Positions 46,401 through 57,862 of a DNA stretch of 64,000 bases are shown here, in pieces (the first letter of the stretch is position 1; each line of letters opens with the position of its first letter). The stretch comes from Jaltomata sinuosa (Eukaryota > Streptophyta > Magnoliopsida > Solanales > Solanaceae). The notes beneath the pieces were generated by a model that saw only the letters and a list, made by a program, of their open reading frames with translations, was not told the DNA's origin and made no database searches. The translations under genes and the position numbers were made by a program. The stretch covers positions 496,001 to 560,000 of the forward strand of contig QJPP01007527.1 in the NCBI GenBank assembly GCA_003996215.1. The letters run 5' to 3'.

Positions 46401-47391
46401 TATTATTGCTGCGAGAAAATATGATGGAAAACCTCTTTCACTTCATTGCTAAGATAATAAAAGAGTTCATATCAATGCTTACTTAGCTAAAGATAGGGCA
46501 CAATGGTAGAATAATATCCATACACATAGGTGATATCTGCTAGTTGAGAAGAGGTTTTTAGCCTTGTTAGAGAACTTCTATTATAATTTTTATACATTTA
46601 ACTCATTTTCTACTTTTATTTTATTTAATATGATGGTGATATGAAATGAGTTTAAATGAAGTAGTGGAGATTTATATAGCTGACTCCAACTTGTTTGGGA
46701 CTGAGGGGTAGTTATTGTTGTTGTAGTAGTAGTATTCTAGTAACACATCATATAGGTTAAAGATAATTATAAAGATTAGATATTCAAATGACAATGTTGA
46801 AACTTGTGGTTCTGCAGGGCACTCAAACTCAAGAAAAAAACGAATTGCTTGCCCAGTTTGGCATTGATTATGCTGCGCTACCAATCATGTTTCGGAATGG
46901 TTCCTCTGTTTTCCGGGACAAGGTAATCTCTCTCTTTCTCTCTCTCTCTCCCTCTCTCTCTCTCTGCATGATTTATATTGAAGTGTCTTTCTTTGTTCTT
47001 ATCATTAATTAATGTGATAATTAACTTCCGTCACAAGCATATGTTGGTTCAAATCAGGTTGATGTTCCAACCTCAAATATGTAAATCTTTAACATCCTTT
47101 GAACGTCATCTATATTGTTTACATCCAGCAGCTAGACATGGTACATTAGGTTCGTTGGATATGTACACCGTTTTTGACTTTCTGTGAAGATGAAAATGAT
47201 GGAATGCTTATACGTATTTCTATATATTATTATTATTTTTGGTCCAGGAGGAACTAAGTGGAACTGATAATGCGCGTGACAAAGTTGTGGTCGAACACTG
47301 TAATATCATTGAGCCGAGTTTTTGGAAAGATCATCCAAGAATACTTGATGAGCAGAAAGACCTGCCATTCCACTGCAGTAAACTGCTTTGA
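40492..47391 (+). CDS. THG1: tRNA(His) guanylyltransferase, two-domain THG1/ICARUS1 type (13 exons)
   Basis: Thg1 adds G-1 to the 5' end of tRNA-His, an identity element for its synthetase. Exons: 40492-40595, 40909-41040, 41137-41181, 42426-42595, 42733-42818, 43796-43903, 44344-44600, 45155-45286, 45378-45422, 45931-46100, 46244-46329, 46818-46922 and 47248-47391. All are in phase, giving 527 residues. It starts MANSKYEYVKHFEVEDEV as in Arabidopsis. There are two tandem Thg1 domains (about 1-200 and 275-500), as in plant ICARUS1. Exons 2-5 and 8-11 have identical lengths (132, 45, 170, 86), showing internal duplication of a gene block. The second domain keeps the metal-binding residues (VIRVDG, Asp295; GVSDEYS, Asp342-Glu343). 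The first keeps SDE (Asp76-Glu77) but has IAG where IDG is expected, so Asp29 is Ala. Both contain the VNNQYNTC / INNQYNTC motif. The first domain may be structural only. Confidence 0.95.
45491..45919 (+). other. 142-codon open frame inside THG1 intron 9
   Basis: The frame occupies most of the 508-bp intron 45423-45930 and ends at TGA just before the acceptor. It has mixed, protein-like composition (VFENAWYMSEWW-like stretches rich in C, W and F) and no low-complexity sequence. It reads ...RPVLEFMVHICCFDATLIY and ...FLQYVSQFEQLQEGLQP. I recognise no family. It may be a captured exon of another gene, or chance. It has no ATG early in the frame other than MPVQDG/MLRP candidates, and I see no promoter. 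Splicing of THG1 removes it cleanly. Confidence 0.4.
46635..46735 (+). mobile_element. TS-type SINE 3' tail in THG1 intron 11
   Basis: The sequence AGCTGACTCCAACTTGTTTGGGACTGAGG...TTGTTGTTG matches the 3' end of the tobacco-type TS SINE (CCCAACTTGTTTGGGATTGAGGCGTAGTTGTTG). A shorter tail (TTGGGATTGAGC...TTGTTGTTG) lies at 41310-41350 in intron 3. Both support a Solanaceae origin. Confidence 0.65.
46926..46965 (+). repeat. (TC)n microsatellite in THG1 intron 12
   Basis: About 40 bp of TC/CT repeats, broken by TTTC and CCC, start directly after the exon-12 donor GTAATC. Confidence 0.9.
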
Positions 47392-47638
47392 TTGTCTTGA
47401 GGCTGTTGGTAAAGGAGCTGCTCTCATAATGATCATATCCAGTTTTCAGTATTCACTAGATCGGAAAAATGGTTCCAACAAAGCCAAGTCATTTTCTTTC
47501 TTTATCTTCTTTACAATACATGAATACATTGAGGAGAAAACTAGGAAAAAAACAAGATTGGGAGTCCCAAAAGCCTCTGTTGATGTATCTGTGTCACAGG
47601 GTATATTACTTGTACAACAACATAAACAAGTATTCCTT

Positions 47639-50600
47639 TCAAAAGAAAATATCAGTTTGCTTTGATTGAGCCTTAAGGTCTTTCAACTTCTTGAGTATGT
47701 TGGTGAAATAATCCTGCAGATATTTCTCCAGTGAACTGACGTCTTTTGCATCCACACCGAGAAGGTTATATGTCTCAGCCATAGGAACTGAGAAGACAGT
47801 ATCGCTTGTCAAAACCTGGAAATTGCCACCAGACCGATAACATTAGCTTTGTCTTTTGCCATATAACGCTCCAGCATTGGGGACATGCACCATTTATACA
47901 TGAGTTTATCCCGTATTATTCTTTTCTATTGCTTGGACACAGATCAGAAAGCTGTTGCATACTAAAAAAAAAAAGAAGAAAAGGACGACACTGTCTTCAC
48001 TAATAAAAAGAGTGAGTGCAGCTGTGCATCAACTAAATATGAGAATGTGAAAAAGGGCCATACCTTAATGTGAATGACTGTTAATTTAAAAAGATCAAAA
48101 GTTCTCAAACATCTTACCCTGAGCTGAGAGTATCCTCTGTTAAATATTCACCCAGAATCTAAACAATATTCAAAAACATCATCCTTGCCCTGTCAACCCA
48201 ACTTCGGTTGTTAAAAGAGTTACCTTTACCTTTCCCCTTACCGTAAGAATAGGTTGATTCTTTGGAAACATTGAGACAACTAGAAGAAAGAAAGTGATCT
48301 AGTAGAAGAAAGGAAATGGATGTAGTAGATATACTCATATAAGGAACCACCAGAACAATATATTCTAGTGGCATCAGACTGCATTTAATAATGAAGAAAC
48401 ACTCCTTGAACAAAGAAGAAAAAAAATTACACAATACAAAGCTAGAAAAAATTTCTACCTCTGAAAATGCCAATCTATCAGCAACATCATTCGTCCACTC
48501 AAACAACCGAGTCAGCTGACGTGTAAATCGCAAAACTGAGACAGGCACTGTAGTCACATTGGCATCTTGGCCAGCAAGTCTCTCGCACAATGTTATCACC
48601 TGATTCAATGAGTACTTACTTGACAAGTCGTGGAAAAATTACTTCCAGAGTTTGGGTATCTAAGTTCAAAAAAATTAGTAATGGTTTGATGATGAAAATA
48701 GTATATTGATTTCAAAGATGTGGATCGATCTTTTTTCTTATTGCCTAGTATATATAATATATAGAAGATCTTGAACATATTTAGCAGAAATTTGATGGCC
48801 CAAATCCTAAGGAAATTTCAAATTGAATTTGGTTTTGAGGTAAGCTTTCGATATTAACAGTATCTGGTGTTGCTTACGCAATTCCAGAAACATAAAATAC
48901 TACAAAACTAATTTGCCAAAGAAACTAATCTGAATGCATAAAATGGAGATCCTTCTTTACCTCTTGGGTTGTCCATGCCCGAGGCCCCGCGAAAGTTAGG
49001 AGCTTCCCATTAATATTCTCATTGCGTAAAGCTATGAATGTCAAACGAGCAATATCCTGGAAGGAAGAAATGTAGCATAGAATAATTTAACGATTACGTT
49101 AAATGGACTCAAATGAAACTAAGTGGAAGAATTACTTGAGTGTCCATGTATGCTATTCGAGTGGGAGCATCAGTTCCCCATACAGATTTCTCTTCTAAAA
49201 TAGGCACTGCATATTGACCTATAAGACCCTGGAGCAAATGAAAATAACTTTTAACTACTAAGTCAATGAATAATACAATTGAAGGACAATAGAGATGGCA
49301 AAAGGAAATAGGGGAATAACACCTTGTCAATTGGTTTTAAAACTATTTGTATGGGCAGCCTTGTGTGTTTTTCCAACAGCTAAGAGTTGATCAATAAGAT
49401 CAGAAAGGCACTCCATGTTAAAGTTCACTAAATTCTCTTTCTAAGATATGTAGAGCTAGTTCATAACTCAAACAAAGCTCTTAATTTTGTCGATAAGAAC
49501 ATAATGTGACAAGCTTCTCTGCTTATGCATTACAAATTTCAAGAAGCAACATCTCGGTGTTTCAACTAGTATATTGATAGTTTTTTGATACTCTGACGAC
49601 TCCTTTACAATGTCGTAATATATATAGCCATGATTCACACATCTTTTCAAGAGTTTTCAGATATGATTTTTGTTTCAGCATTGTGATTAAAATGTACATA
49701 TATAAGACGTATTTTCACCATGCCAAATAAAATCATTAGAGGATGATACCTGCATGAAGCCACATAATCGAATTACAACGTGGTTCAGGCCTGAATCCCG
49801 GAGAAACTTCTCTGTACAGTGTTTGATCTCCATCAGAGGAACTTCAGGATGCTTGTCGCAGTTGTGAATCGAGAAAAATATAAATTTCTGAATGCCCATG
49901 GCTTTTGCACATTGTATAAGAGCAACTTTTCCTTCCCAATCTACCTAAAATGAAAGGATAAAGTAAATAAGCTTGACAAGTCACCACAACAATAAGGTAA
50001 ATAAAAGAACGGAGACAGTTAAATAATCAGATCATTTTCATTCCAACGAGAACCTTAACTCCTTAAGTATAGTGTGAAGCAATTATTCATCCCTTTTTGT
50101 CAGTATGGATGCTTACAGTTTTTATAGGCTCCTCAGGGCGTCCAGTAGCACAATCAATAACTGTATGGACTCCAACCAGTGTTGCTGGAATTGTTTCAGG
50201 TTTGCTTAAATCCGCCTGTGCAGAAATCAGTTTAAATTGATACTTTTCACAACATAAAGAAATAACAAGCTTGAATCTTCACAACATAGGCTCAAAGGGT
50301 AATTCTTAACTCATAATTGCAAAAGTGCAGCAGATCACATTCCCTACTTACATTGACAACAGTGGCGCCCCAATCACGAAGAAAATCGGCAGGAGCAGGT
50401 CTAGGCCTAACCAGACATCTCACGTCGTAGCCCTCGTCCAATGCTCTCCTCACTACTTGCCTTCCCAATGTGCCCGTCGCCCCCACAACAAGTATACTAG
50501 TCGGCCTCACTGGAGTTCCCGGAGCTAAATTCACCGCCACCGGAGCACTCTGAGCATTGCACACCACCTTAGGTACCGAACAATGTTTGCCTACGTGATC

Positions 50601-50917
50601 AAAATTTGAAAAAAAAAAATCCAAGAAAATTAGTGGGTAATTCTGGAATTATGGTTTTCTAATACCCCATAAAACTCCAATTACCTTTACTAGTGTTAAA
50701 TGGGCAGGGGAAAGAGACCAAAATTTTACCCAAGAAAATTAGTGGGTAATGTTGGAAATTAAAGAGTCCAGAAAAGAGAGTAATTACCTTTGGTAGTGGT
50801 GATGGGAGAATTGGAAGGGGAAAAGGTGGAATCAAACATGGTGCGCCATGACAAGGAAGAGAGCTTGCGAGAGGAGACAGTAGGGGTAGCGAGCTGGGCG
50901 TAGAGGGTGGAGGCCAT
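47639..50917 (-). CDS. HCF244: HCF244-type photosystem II assembly factor (complete, 8 exons)
   Basis: This chloroplast atypical SDR works with OHP1/OHP2 and HCF173 in translation initiation of psbA mRNA and in D1 assembly. Exons on the minus strand: 50917-50788, 50590-50352, 50215-50117, 49944-49750, 49228-49136, 49056-48961, 48599-48459 and 47815-47639. All are GT-AG and in phase, giving 389 residues (about 395 in Arabidopsis). The first 55-60 residues are rich in Ser/Thr and lack acids, fitting a transit peptide. The Rossmann motif SILVVGATGTLGRQVVRRAL lies at about 75-94 (GxxGxxG at 80-86). It continues with DWGATVVNADLSKPETIPA, VHTVIDCATGRPEEPI, FIFFSIHNCDKHPEVPLMEI, GLIGQYAVPILE, PTRIAYMDTQDIA and LLTFAGPRAWTTQEVI, all typical of the HCF244/Ycf39 group. 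It ends KQTDIFF. Its stop is 247 bp from the convergent THG1 stop. Confidence 0.95.
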
Positions 50918-52545
50918 TAGAGAGTGAGAAATGGAGATTGGAGGTTGCCAACTGTATATTACTGATGGGGGTTATAGTATAGTATAGATTGGGGAAGAAG
51001 AGGCCACGTCGATTATCTTATTCATTGGTGATTAGATGGCAAAGATGCTATGGTTCCCCGCTTTCCACCTCAGCTTTCCCCGCTTTAAACTTTAAAACGG
51101 ACCTACTCCTCCTCCTCCTTCTTCCCTTTTTTTTTTCTTTTCTTTAATATACTCTTCCGTTACAATTTGTGGGTGTTACATTTGATTTGCCACAAAATTT
51201 TAAGGAGATTTTTTGAATTTGTTATCTAAAACTCTGTTTGATAACTATATATCATTTCATTAAGGGTAAAAAAGAAAATTAAAATTAAAATGTTTTTAAT
51301 TATAAAAATGTGACAATATTTTATGAAGAATTTAAAAAAATGTGTCACATAAATTAATATAACCAGAGTATTATTTCACCTGACTAATAGTTTAGATTAT
51401 GTCACTAATACTTCACTTTCTACTATGTTCATCCCAAAAGTGATAATCCTCCTTGCAAAAAGGAATTGTAATGTGATGCTTTACATTTTAGATTGACTGC
51501 ATCATTAGACTTCCAAAAATGATCATTTTCTTTTCCTACTATTTCAACAGAACATTCCATTTGCAATACTTTGAAATTTGAATGGTCGCAGGTCGGTCTT
51601 AGAATGTTTTAAGTTAGATATACTTAAAACTAAATGGCTAGACCCATTTTTTGTATAGTTATAAATAGTTCAAGTCTTGTCCAACATGGTATGAAAATAA
51701 GTGATTACTATGACATGCATGCCAACTACAGAATTAAGTGAAAGAGAGGGATTTTTCCTATGAGTATATATTACATTCTAAGAGATAAAGTTATACGTGA
51801 TGACTTTACAGGTAGGAAGTGAGCAATTTCCATACTAAGAGGACCATTTAAGGAATTAACTGTGGTGAAGAAAGTAATTTTAGAAATAAAACAAAAAGAA
51901 CAAGAGGCCTTTCTAAGAATATTGTACTAGTAGTTCTTCCCTATTTTAATTGAGGCCTTTGCATGAATTTGAGCTGACTTGTGACCACATTAATATCGCC
52001 AAAATGACGAGTATATTAAGCACTTGATATACATTTAGACTAACTAGCAATGACTGATTGAGTCAAAAGAAATGCAAGGGAAAAGCTGAATACTATATAC
52101 AACTTAATTTTTCTTTTTTAAGAAAAAACTAAAAAAAACTTATAAACATGAAACGCCAACAACACACTCTTCCTATATATATTGAGCATTACCTCTCCTT
52201 TGGAGGAGTAATCAATAATCCAAGAGTGAATGCAGCATGAAGTTGTCCTGCTCTCTGTGTATTTAAATGCATATAATTTCAATGATGCAGTTGATTCTCT
52301 TGCCTAAGAACTGCACCAGTGACTAGCAAAACTGGAGAACCAAGCTCTTAGTTTGCTCTTGGCTTTATGTACAAATTTTTGCTCCATACTGTTATCTAGT
52401 TATCAATGAATGGAAGCTAGTACTCAAAATGAGAACCTGCCCCATCTGCAACTTTTCTTTAATCCAAGAAAATTGTTTTCCTTGTCTGGCTGTTCTGTTT
52501 TAAAAGGTCTGCCAGAATCTGTATCATGTTTTTCGGAAGCCCTCT
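50918..52545. other. HCF244 upstream region and spacer
   Basis: Bases 50918-51120 should hold the HCF244 5' leader and promoter. A Stowaway-like MITE follows at 51152-51368. From 51370 to 52545 I see no gene; part of the right edge may be the 3' UTR of the O-fucosyltransferase gene. Confidence 0.5.
51152..51368. mobile_element. Stowaway-like MITE (217 bp)
   Basis: CTCTTCCGTTACAATTTGTG with GTGTTACATTT at the left pairs with AAATGTGTCACATAAATTAA...CCAGAG at the right. TA is present on both flanks (51150-51151, 51369-51370). It lies about 230 bp upstream of the HCF244 start. Confidence 0.8.
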
Positions 52546-55500
52546 TCATTGAATTTCAAGTTCATTCTCCGTATATTCTGTATCAGACCATTCTTGCTCT
52601 TCTTCACCTACCTGACCATCAGTTACTTCACCCATATCTCTCATAGCACTATTAGTAGCAGAACCGGTATCCATTTCAGAATCTGCACAGATGCATGCTG
52701 ATGGGTTTTCATGAAACTCTCCCCTACCTGGCTTTACCTCCATCGGTTCGCCCATGAAACCTATTTGAGATGTTCGAACTTGTGAGGCAAACTCTTCCCA
52801 TGTCATGTTATTTCGACTAGGGAGCAACTTATTAAGCTTCTTTGCATTTGGGCGGATAGTCGGCTTGTGATCAAAATATCTCCTGAAACACGAAAAGGAA
52901 TTATTAAGAAATTTGCCCTATCCTGGAATAACAGACTAACAAATAAAGTAACATGGTGTTTGAGTAAAAAATGTGGCATTTGAAGGTGATCATATTGTCA
53001 AAATTATTTTATAAGAGAAAATCCTTTAAATATTTTTATTAAGTCAGCTAACTGATTCAGGTCGAAAACATCAAGTAGCTTACCTTCTTCCAGCGAGCAT
53101 TCTTGCCATATTACCATTGTTATTGGATACAAAGACATCACTCTCATCACAAACAATGAAATCTAACGCAGCCATCCTAGAAGAGAAGGAAGAGAATGGT
53201 GCCAACTCCTCCTTGCTGGCAATTGTTTCTTTCGAATAAAAATTTGGAAATAGAGCCTTGAGAGGAGCCAATGTTTCCTCTCCACCATAAATTTCTCCTG
53301 ATGCCACATAAATGTGAACATCATTACCGAAACCAAGTGCTCTAAGCATAAGGCCAATTTCCTCAGGAGTTAGAGGGCATTTTCCATTCCTTCGTTCCTT
53401 ATCCGGGTTTCTTGCCTGCAAGTAATGCCAAAGAAGCAATACCATATTAACTACAAATAGGGGCAATTATGGACTAATGGTTACTAAAATAGGTAGTGAC
53501 TCACATGTAACGTCTTCCACCTCTTTCGTATTTTACCTAGTTCTTTCCTTTCCGTGTCTCCTCCACCGTAATAGCATCCAGAGAATGCAAGCATATCTGG
53601 TTCAAACCTAGCACATGGTAAACATGTTTCAGCAAGCATTTTCCAGTTGTAGAATATTGACTTAGAGAAGTACACAAGATACAATGAAAAGATCAACATT
53701 CACATCCTAAAGGAATGTCACAGAATCTGAAAATAACACTGGAACACACATAAATAACCAGTTTATCAGATCAGCAATATTTGCAACACCCAAAAGGCTG
53801 GAGGGTTTGCCTTCTTTATTACAATAGAGCAGCTTGCTATTGTTGGAAAAAGAAAAAGATTCTTTCGAAAAACATATTCATGAACAAAGAAAAGAACATT
53901 TGTGTAAAACATCTTTTGGACATAAATGTTAATCAAATTACCTCAGGTGCAAGGCAACAAAGTGCTTGCTTTTCATTCTTATCCTTTCAACCAATTTTCT
54001 GCCCATTTCAATTATGGGATCAGTAAACTTCAATGCATGATAATTGACTCTGCACCTCAGCTTCTGCATATCGGTATTCAACCGATTGGAAAGCCTATAG
54101 TCAAATTTTGTTAGCTGAACGGCCTGCATCAGAACAAAGCAGAGAGTCAATAAAAATGAGAATCTACATCCAAACATAAACTAGTTAATCTAGATATATT
54201 TAAAAGGCCAGTTGAGAAACCCCAAAAAAGCAATGTGCAATTTTTCCTGGAAATAAGGTGATGCTCGTGTTGTATGGATAGTAAATCTGCGTCGAACTAT
54301 TTCTGTAGCTTGAACTTTCAAATTTTGAACTAATATGACTTGGTTTTGCATTAGAGCAATACGGATGAGGAAAATACTTCATTTCAGCACAAGTTGCCAC
54401 TTACATGTACTATGAAACAGGAGTAACAGAATACTAAGAACTTAGGGAACCATTTGATGTGTACAAATTTTCATGTCATGGGATGATATCATGTTCTGAT
54501 GCAGTGGACAAGGCAAACATGTCCCATTAATTTATAAGGGACTTACGTGCTTTTTCTTTAAAATAGGCAGGATGCGAGTTTGATAACACTTGGCATTGCA
54601 CTTCCTTGGAACGCGTGTTGTATATGGAGTTGTGACTTTATCTCCGATTCTTGGAAGATCCCTAATTATTTTGACATCTTTTGAGAGGTGCGATATAAAC
54701 CAGTCGACATCAAAAATCTCAGAGAAGTTGCTGCACGAAAAAAGGAATGATTAAGTCTCATGAATTGTAGTACACTAAATCAAAAGAAAAAAAAGGCTCA
54801 CAAAATGCCTTTGTGCACAACTTATTTCAAATGTAACCTTGAATCTTTCCAGTAGGATTTCTGGTCGAGTTTTGGAACTACTAGGATGGCATTCAAGATA
54901 TGAGCTGCAACAACTGCATCCACAATCTGCATCCAGCAAGAATATGATTTGAAACTCAAATTTGATTTAACAGTCTCTTAAAATGTAACTGCAAATCATT
55001 ATAATTCCAACAGCAAATAATCTGCTCGTAGTATCTCAGATTTAATAGAAACTCTTATAGTGTCCAGAAATGGACTTGCTGATTCATGATAGCACAGTTA
55101 ATCAAGACAAGTCAGTGTCAACAGAAAACTAATTAATCGGATACTTAATTTCCTTAACTGATTAGTATCTGTAACCATCAAAATGATGTTGTTAATTAGT
55201 TTCTTCCAGTTCAAAGGAAGGAGATTCAAACAAGGTAAATTGAGTAATGGTAAAGGCTAAAAATTGGGACAAGGGACCCTTTTGCAAAATTATGGGACCA
55301 GGGAGCAGACCAGACTACAACTCACAATCCCTATGGAGTTGAATGTCACAGGTAACATTAGTACTAATATTTTGCTGGTGTACTGACGCACCAAATCTGT
55401 ATTCCAATTTCCAAGTGAAAATTTTCTTGTTCATTTTTAGAAATCAGAATCTAAAATATTCAAATTGCTTTTTCAGTGTACCAATGCCTACAATTGACAA

Positions 55501-56596
55501 CTACCCAATTTAAACGAGGTCTCACAGAGCACTAATAAGGGAAGATGTCATTCAGGTAGTAGCAAGGACATGGTTTATTAGAGGTTTTTTGAACGTTTGA
55601 ACTTGTATCTTATCTAAATCTGCAGTACTTGTGTCTTTTCCAAAAGCTACCAAAAATGCACCTCAAAAAGTATCTATATCTTAATTAATGCAGTGGGGGC
55701 ATGACTTAGAATTTAAATAACATTCAAACGACATAGAACCTATCGTCAAGTATCTTTGTGGCGTCTGTCTCTCCATGTTGTTCGACAACAACAACATACT
55801 CAATGTAATCGCACAAGTGGTGTCTGGGTAGGGTAGGGTAGTGTATACGCATACCTTAGCCCATAGACCTTGGCTCAAGAATTAGGGAAAGTTTGGCATA
55901 AACGGAAAAAGAATTTACCCCAGTTCTCTGTTGATTCAAGCCTCCACTAGTTGCAATCATCAAGTACCTATTAGGATGAGTATTAACCTCTGCAGCTGCA
56001 AACGTTACATCGTCACAGATCAATCAGACGAATATACAGTACGGAACAAAACAAAATTAGAAAGAGGGCTAAAACAAAATGCACCCACTTGGAAAATTAT
56101 TGCTGGAAGCACTGCAGCCATGGTAGAATTTAGATTGCTTCGAAATCCATACGTCTCCGCTTAAACTTCCTCCACCCATCTACAACATTAGAAATCAGGA
56201 CCTTGAGATAAATAAAACCATCTTACGTATACGTGGAAAGAGTCAAAACAGCTCACCGGAACGCGAAAGACTTGTTCTTTTTGCAGGTTCATCTGAAACC
56301 CCGTCCTGTTATTGAACTAAATGCAGTAACAAAATCAAAATAAAAAACGAACACAGAAAGAAAATGATGTAATGGATGAATGGGGAATGTAGACATACCG
56401 AGATGGGATTGATAAGGTGATGATGGTTGGAAGTGATGGGAGGAGAGAAAAACACAAAGAAGAAAAGAATAGCGCCGGATAAAGCAGAGATAAGAGGAAG
56501 GAGGCGGTGAATGCGGCGGCGTCTTCTGAAAAACAGAGTATGGAGAATGATTTGGAATATTCCAAGAAACAACGTCTCATGTTTTCTCTTCTTCAT
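52546..56596 (-). CDS. O-fucosyltransferase-family protein (GT106/DUF246), 10 exons
   Basis: Exons on the minus strand: 56596-56399, 56292-56257, 56179 to about 56086, about 55995-55919, 54926-54838, 54730-54547, 54123-53942, 53607-53505, 53415-53084 and 52882-52546. Together they give about 543 residues. Basic N-terminus, then one hydrophobic helix (LLPLISALSGAILFFFVFF, about 32-50): a type II Golgi protein. Family marks are RYLMIATSGGLNQQRTG, ILNAILVVPKLDQKSYW, IFDVDWFISHLSKDV, HFVALHLRFEPDMLAFSGC, CPLTPEEIGLMLRALGF, PNFYSKETIAS and FIVCDESDVFVSNNNGNMA. These enzymes transfer fucose or other sugars; substrates are mostly unknown and the specific member is not decided. All junctions are canonical except exon 3 to 4. 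The family reading (SNNFPS then AEVNTHPN) needs a cut one base before the only GT there. The alternative is a weak donor at 56113. The ATG is chosen because upstream in-frame starts are not ATG. Confidence 0.9.
55785..55878 (-). mobile_element. SINE 3' fragment in O-fucosyltransferase intron 4
   Basis: On the plus strand CAACAACAACATACTCAATG, CACAAGTGGTGTCTGGG and GGGTAGTGTATACGCATACC are the reverse complement of a common Solanaceae SINE 3' part ending in (TTG)n. It is moderately diverged. Confidence 0.6.
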
Positions 56597-56646
56597 CTTC
56601 TTTTTTCGCGAACAAATAGGTTTTACCAGAGACAACAGAGAGAGTA

Positions 56647-56682
56647 TATATATATAAAAGCCTGCCTACTTGCCTATATAGG
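56647..56682 (-). promoter_or_regulatory. TATA run and perfect CArG-type box upstream of the O-fucosyltransferase gene
   Basis: A TATATATATATA run lies about 50-60 bp before the ATG at 56596. Just upstream, CCTATATAGG (56673-56682) is a perfect CC(A/T)6GG CArG palindrome, the binding site type of MADS-domain factors. Function is inferred only. Confidence 0.45.
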
Positions 56683-56699
56683 TGAGAGTTGAGTACAAG

Positions 56700-57074
56700 G
56701 AAGAAGAAGAAGTTGCTAGACAGAATAGAAATAGATAAAGAATGATTTAAGGAGCTTAGGCTAAGTCTAATTCTCCGGTCAAACTATGTTTATATATTTC
56801 CAACTACGATTCTAATATATAAATCTCAAATTTATATTTCATTGAGAATGGATTTCCTAAAATAAGATTATGAATTTCCTAAATATAGGGAAAAAACATT
56901 GAAACATAATTAACAACTAGTAAGAACATTTCGTAAAGAGAGCAATTTGCGTCTGGTATTACGTCCTTTTTGGGGTTTGCGGAGTGAAAAAGACAAACAA
57001 CACATTAATTCATTTTCCCGTATTTGCTTTGCCCCCCACTCCCCAGGTACGGCTGTTTACCAAAAGTTTCTGTG
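56700..57074. other. Intergenic, AT-rich
   Basis: I recognise no gene or repeat family here. Confidence 0.5.
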
Positions 57075-57323
57075 CTCCACGTTCTAATTTATGTGATCAT
57101 ATTTCATTTTTTGAAAGTCAAATAATTTAAGTTTTGCTCATAAATTTAGGTATAAAATTTTTCAATTTTTTAAAATAAATTTTATATATTTAAAAATTAC
57201 ATGAAGAGTACAATAAGTCATACTAATAATTAATAATTCAAAATATTTAAAAGTTATAATAAAAAATAGATTTATTTGAATTTCGAAATTCGAAAGGTAC
57301 CCTATAGATTGGGAGGGAGGGAG
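57075..57323. mobile_element. Probable Stowaway-like MITE, decayed
   Basis: The left part CTCCACGTTCTAATTTATGTG and the right part TATAGATTGGGAGGGAGGGAG,TA resemble CTCCCTCC-type ends, but the inverted match is weak and no TA is seen on the left. Confidence 0.45.
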
Positions 57324-57599
57324 TAGTTGTTTCCACCCTATTCTATTTTTATGTATTTATGTGTTTAATTTATTTATTTGATTTTGATTTAATATTGAAT
57401 TTAAAAAAAATTATTAACTTTTTTAGATTTTGTGATCTTATATTTAAAATATATTTAAAATATCTTTCATTCTTTGTGTTCTTGAACATGTGAAAAGTTA
57501 GAACTAAAGAATTGTCAAAAAAAAAAGGAAAGAGACCATCTTTTTTAAATGAACTAAAAAGAAAAGTAAAATAAAAGAATTGAAATGGAGGGCGTATTT

Positions 57600-57860
57600 A
57601 TAAATATTTCATTTGTTCACTTTTACTTGTCTTATATTAAAAATAGATTTTACACTTTTACTTGTCTACTTTAATATATCAAGAAAAAAAAAATCACTTG
57701 TTTTACCCTTAACATTAATTATTCATTCTGAATTACTTTTAAAATTCATTAAGACAATACATAAATTAAATAAATATCATAGTAAATATACACTCTATTT
57801 AATATTTTTTAAAGAGTGTACAAAATTTATTATAGACAAATAAAAATGAAGGGAGGAGAG
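57600..57860. mobile_element. Stowaway-like MITE
   Basis: TTTGTTCACTTTTACTTGTC at the left pairs with GACAAATAAAAATGAAGGGAGGAGAG,TA at the right. The left terminus (CTCC...) is lost. The ORF 57613-57843 inside it is chance. Confidence 0.6.
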
Positions 57861-57862
57861 TA

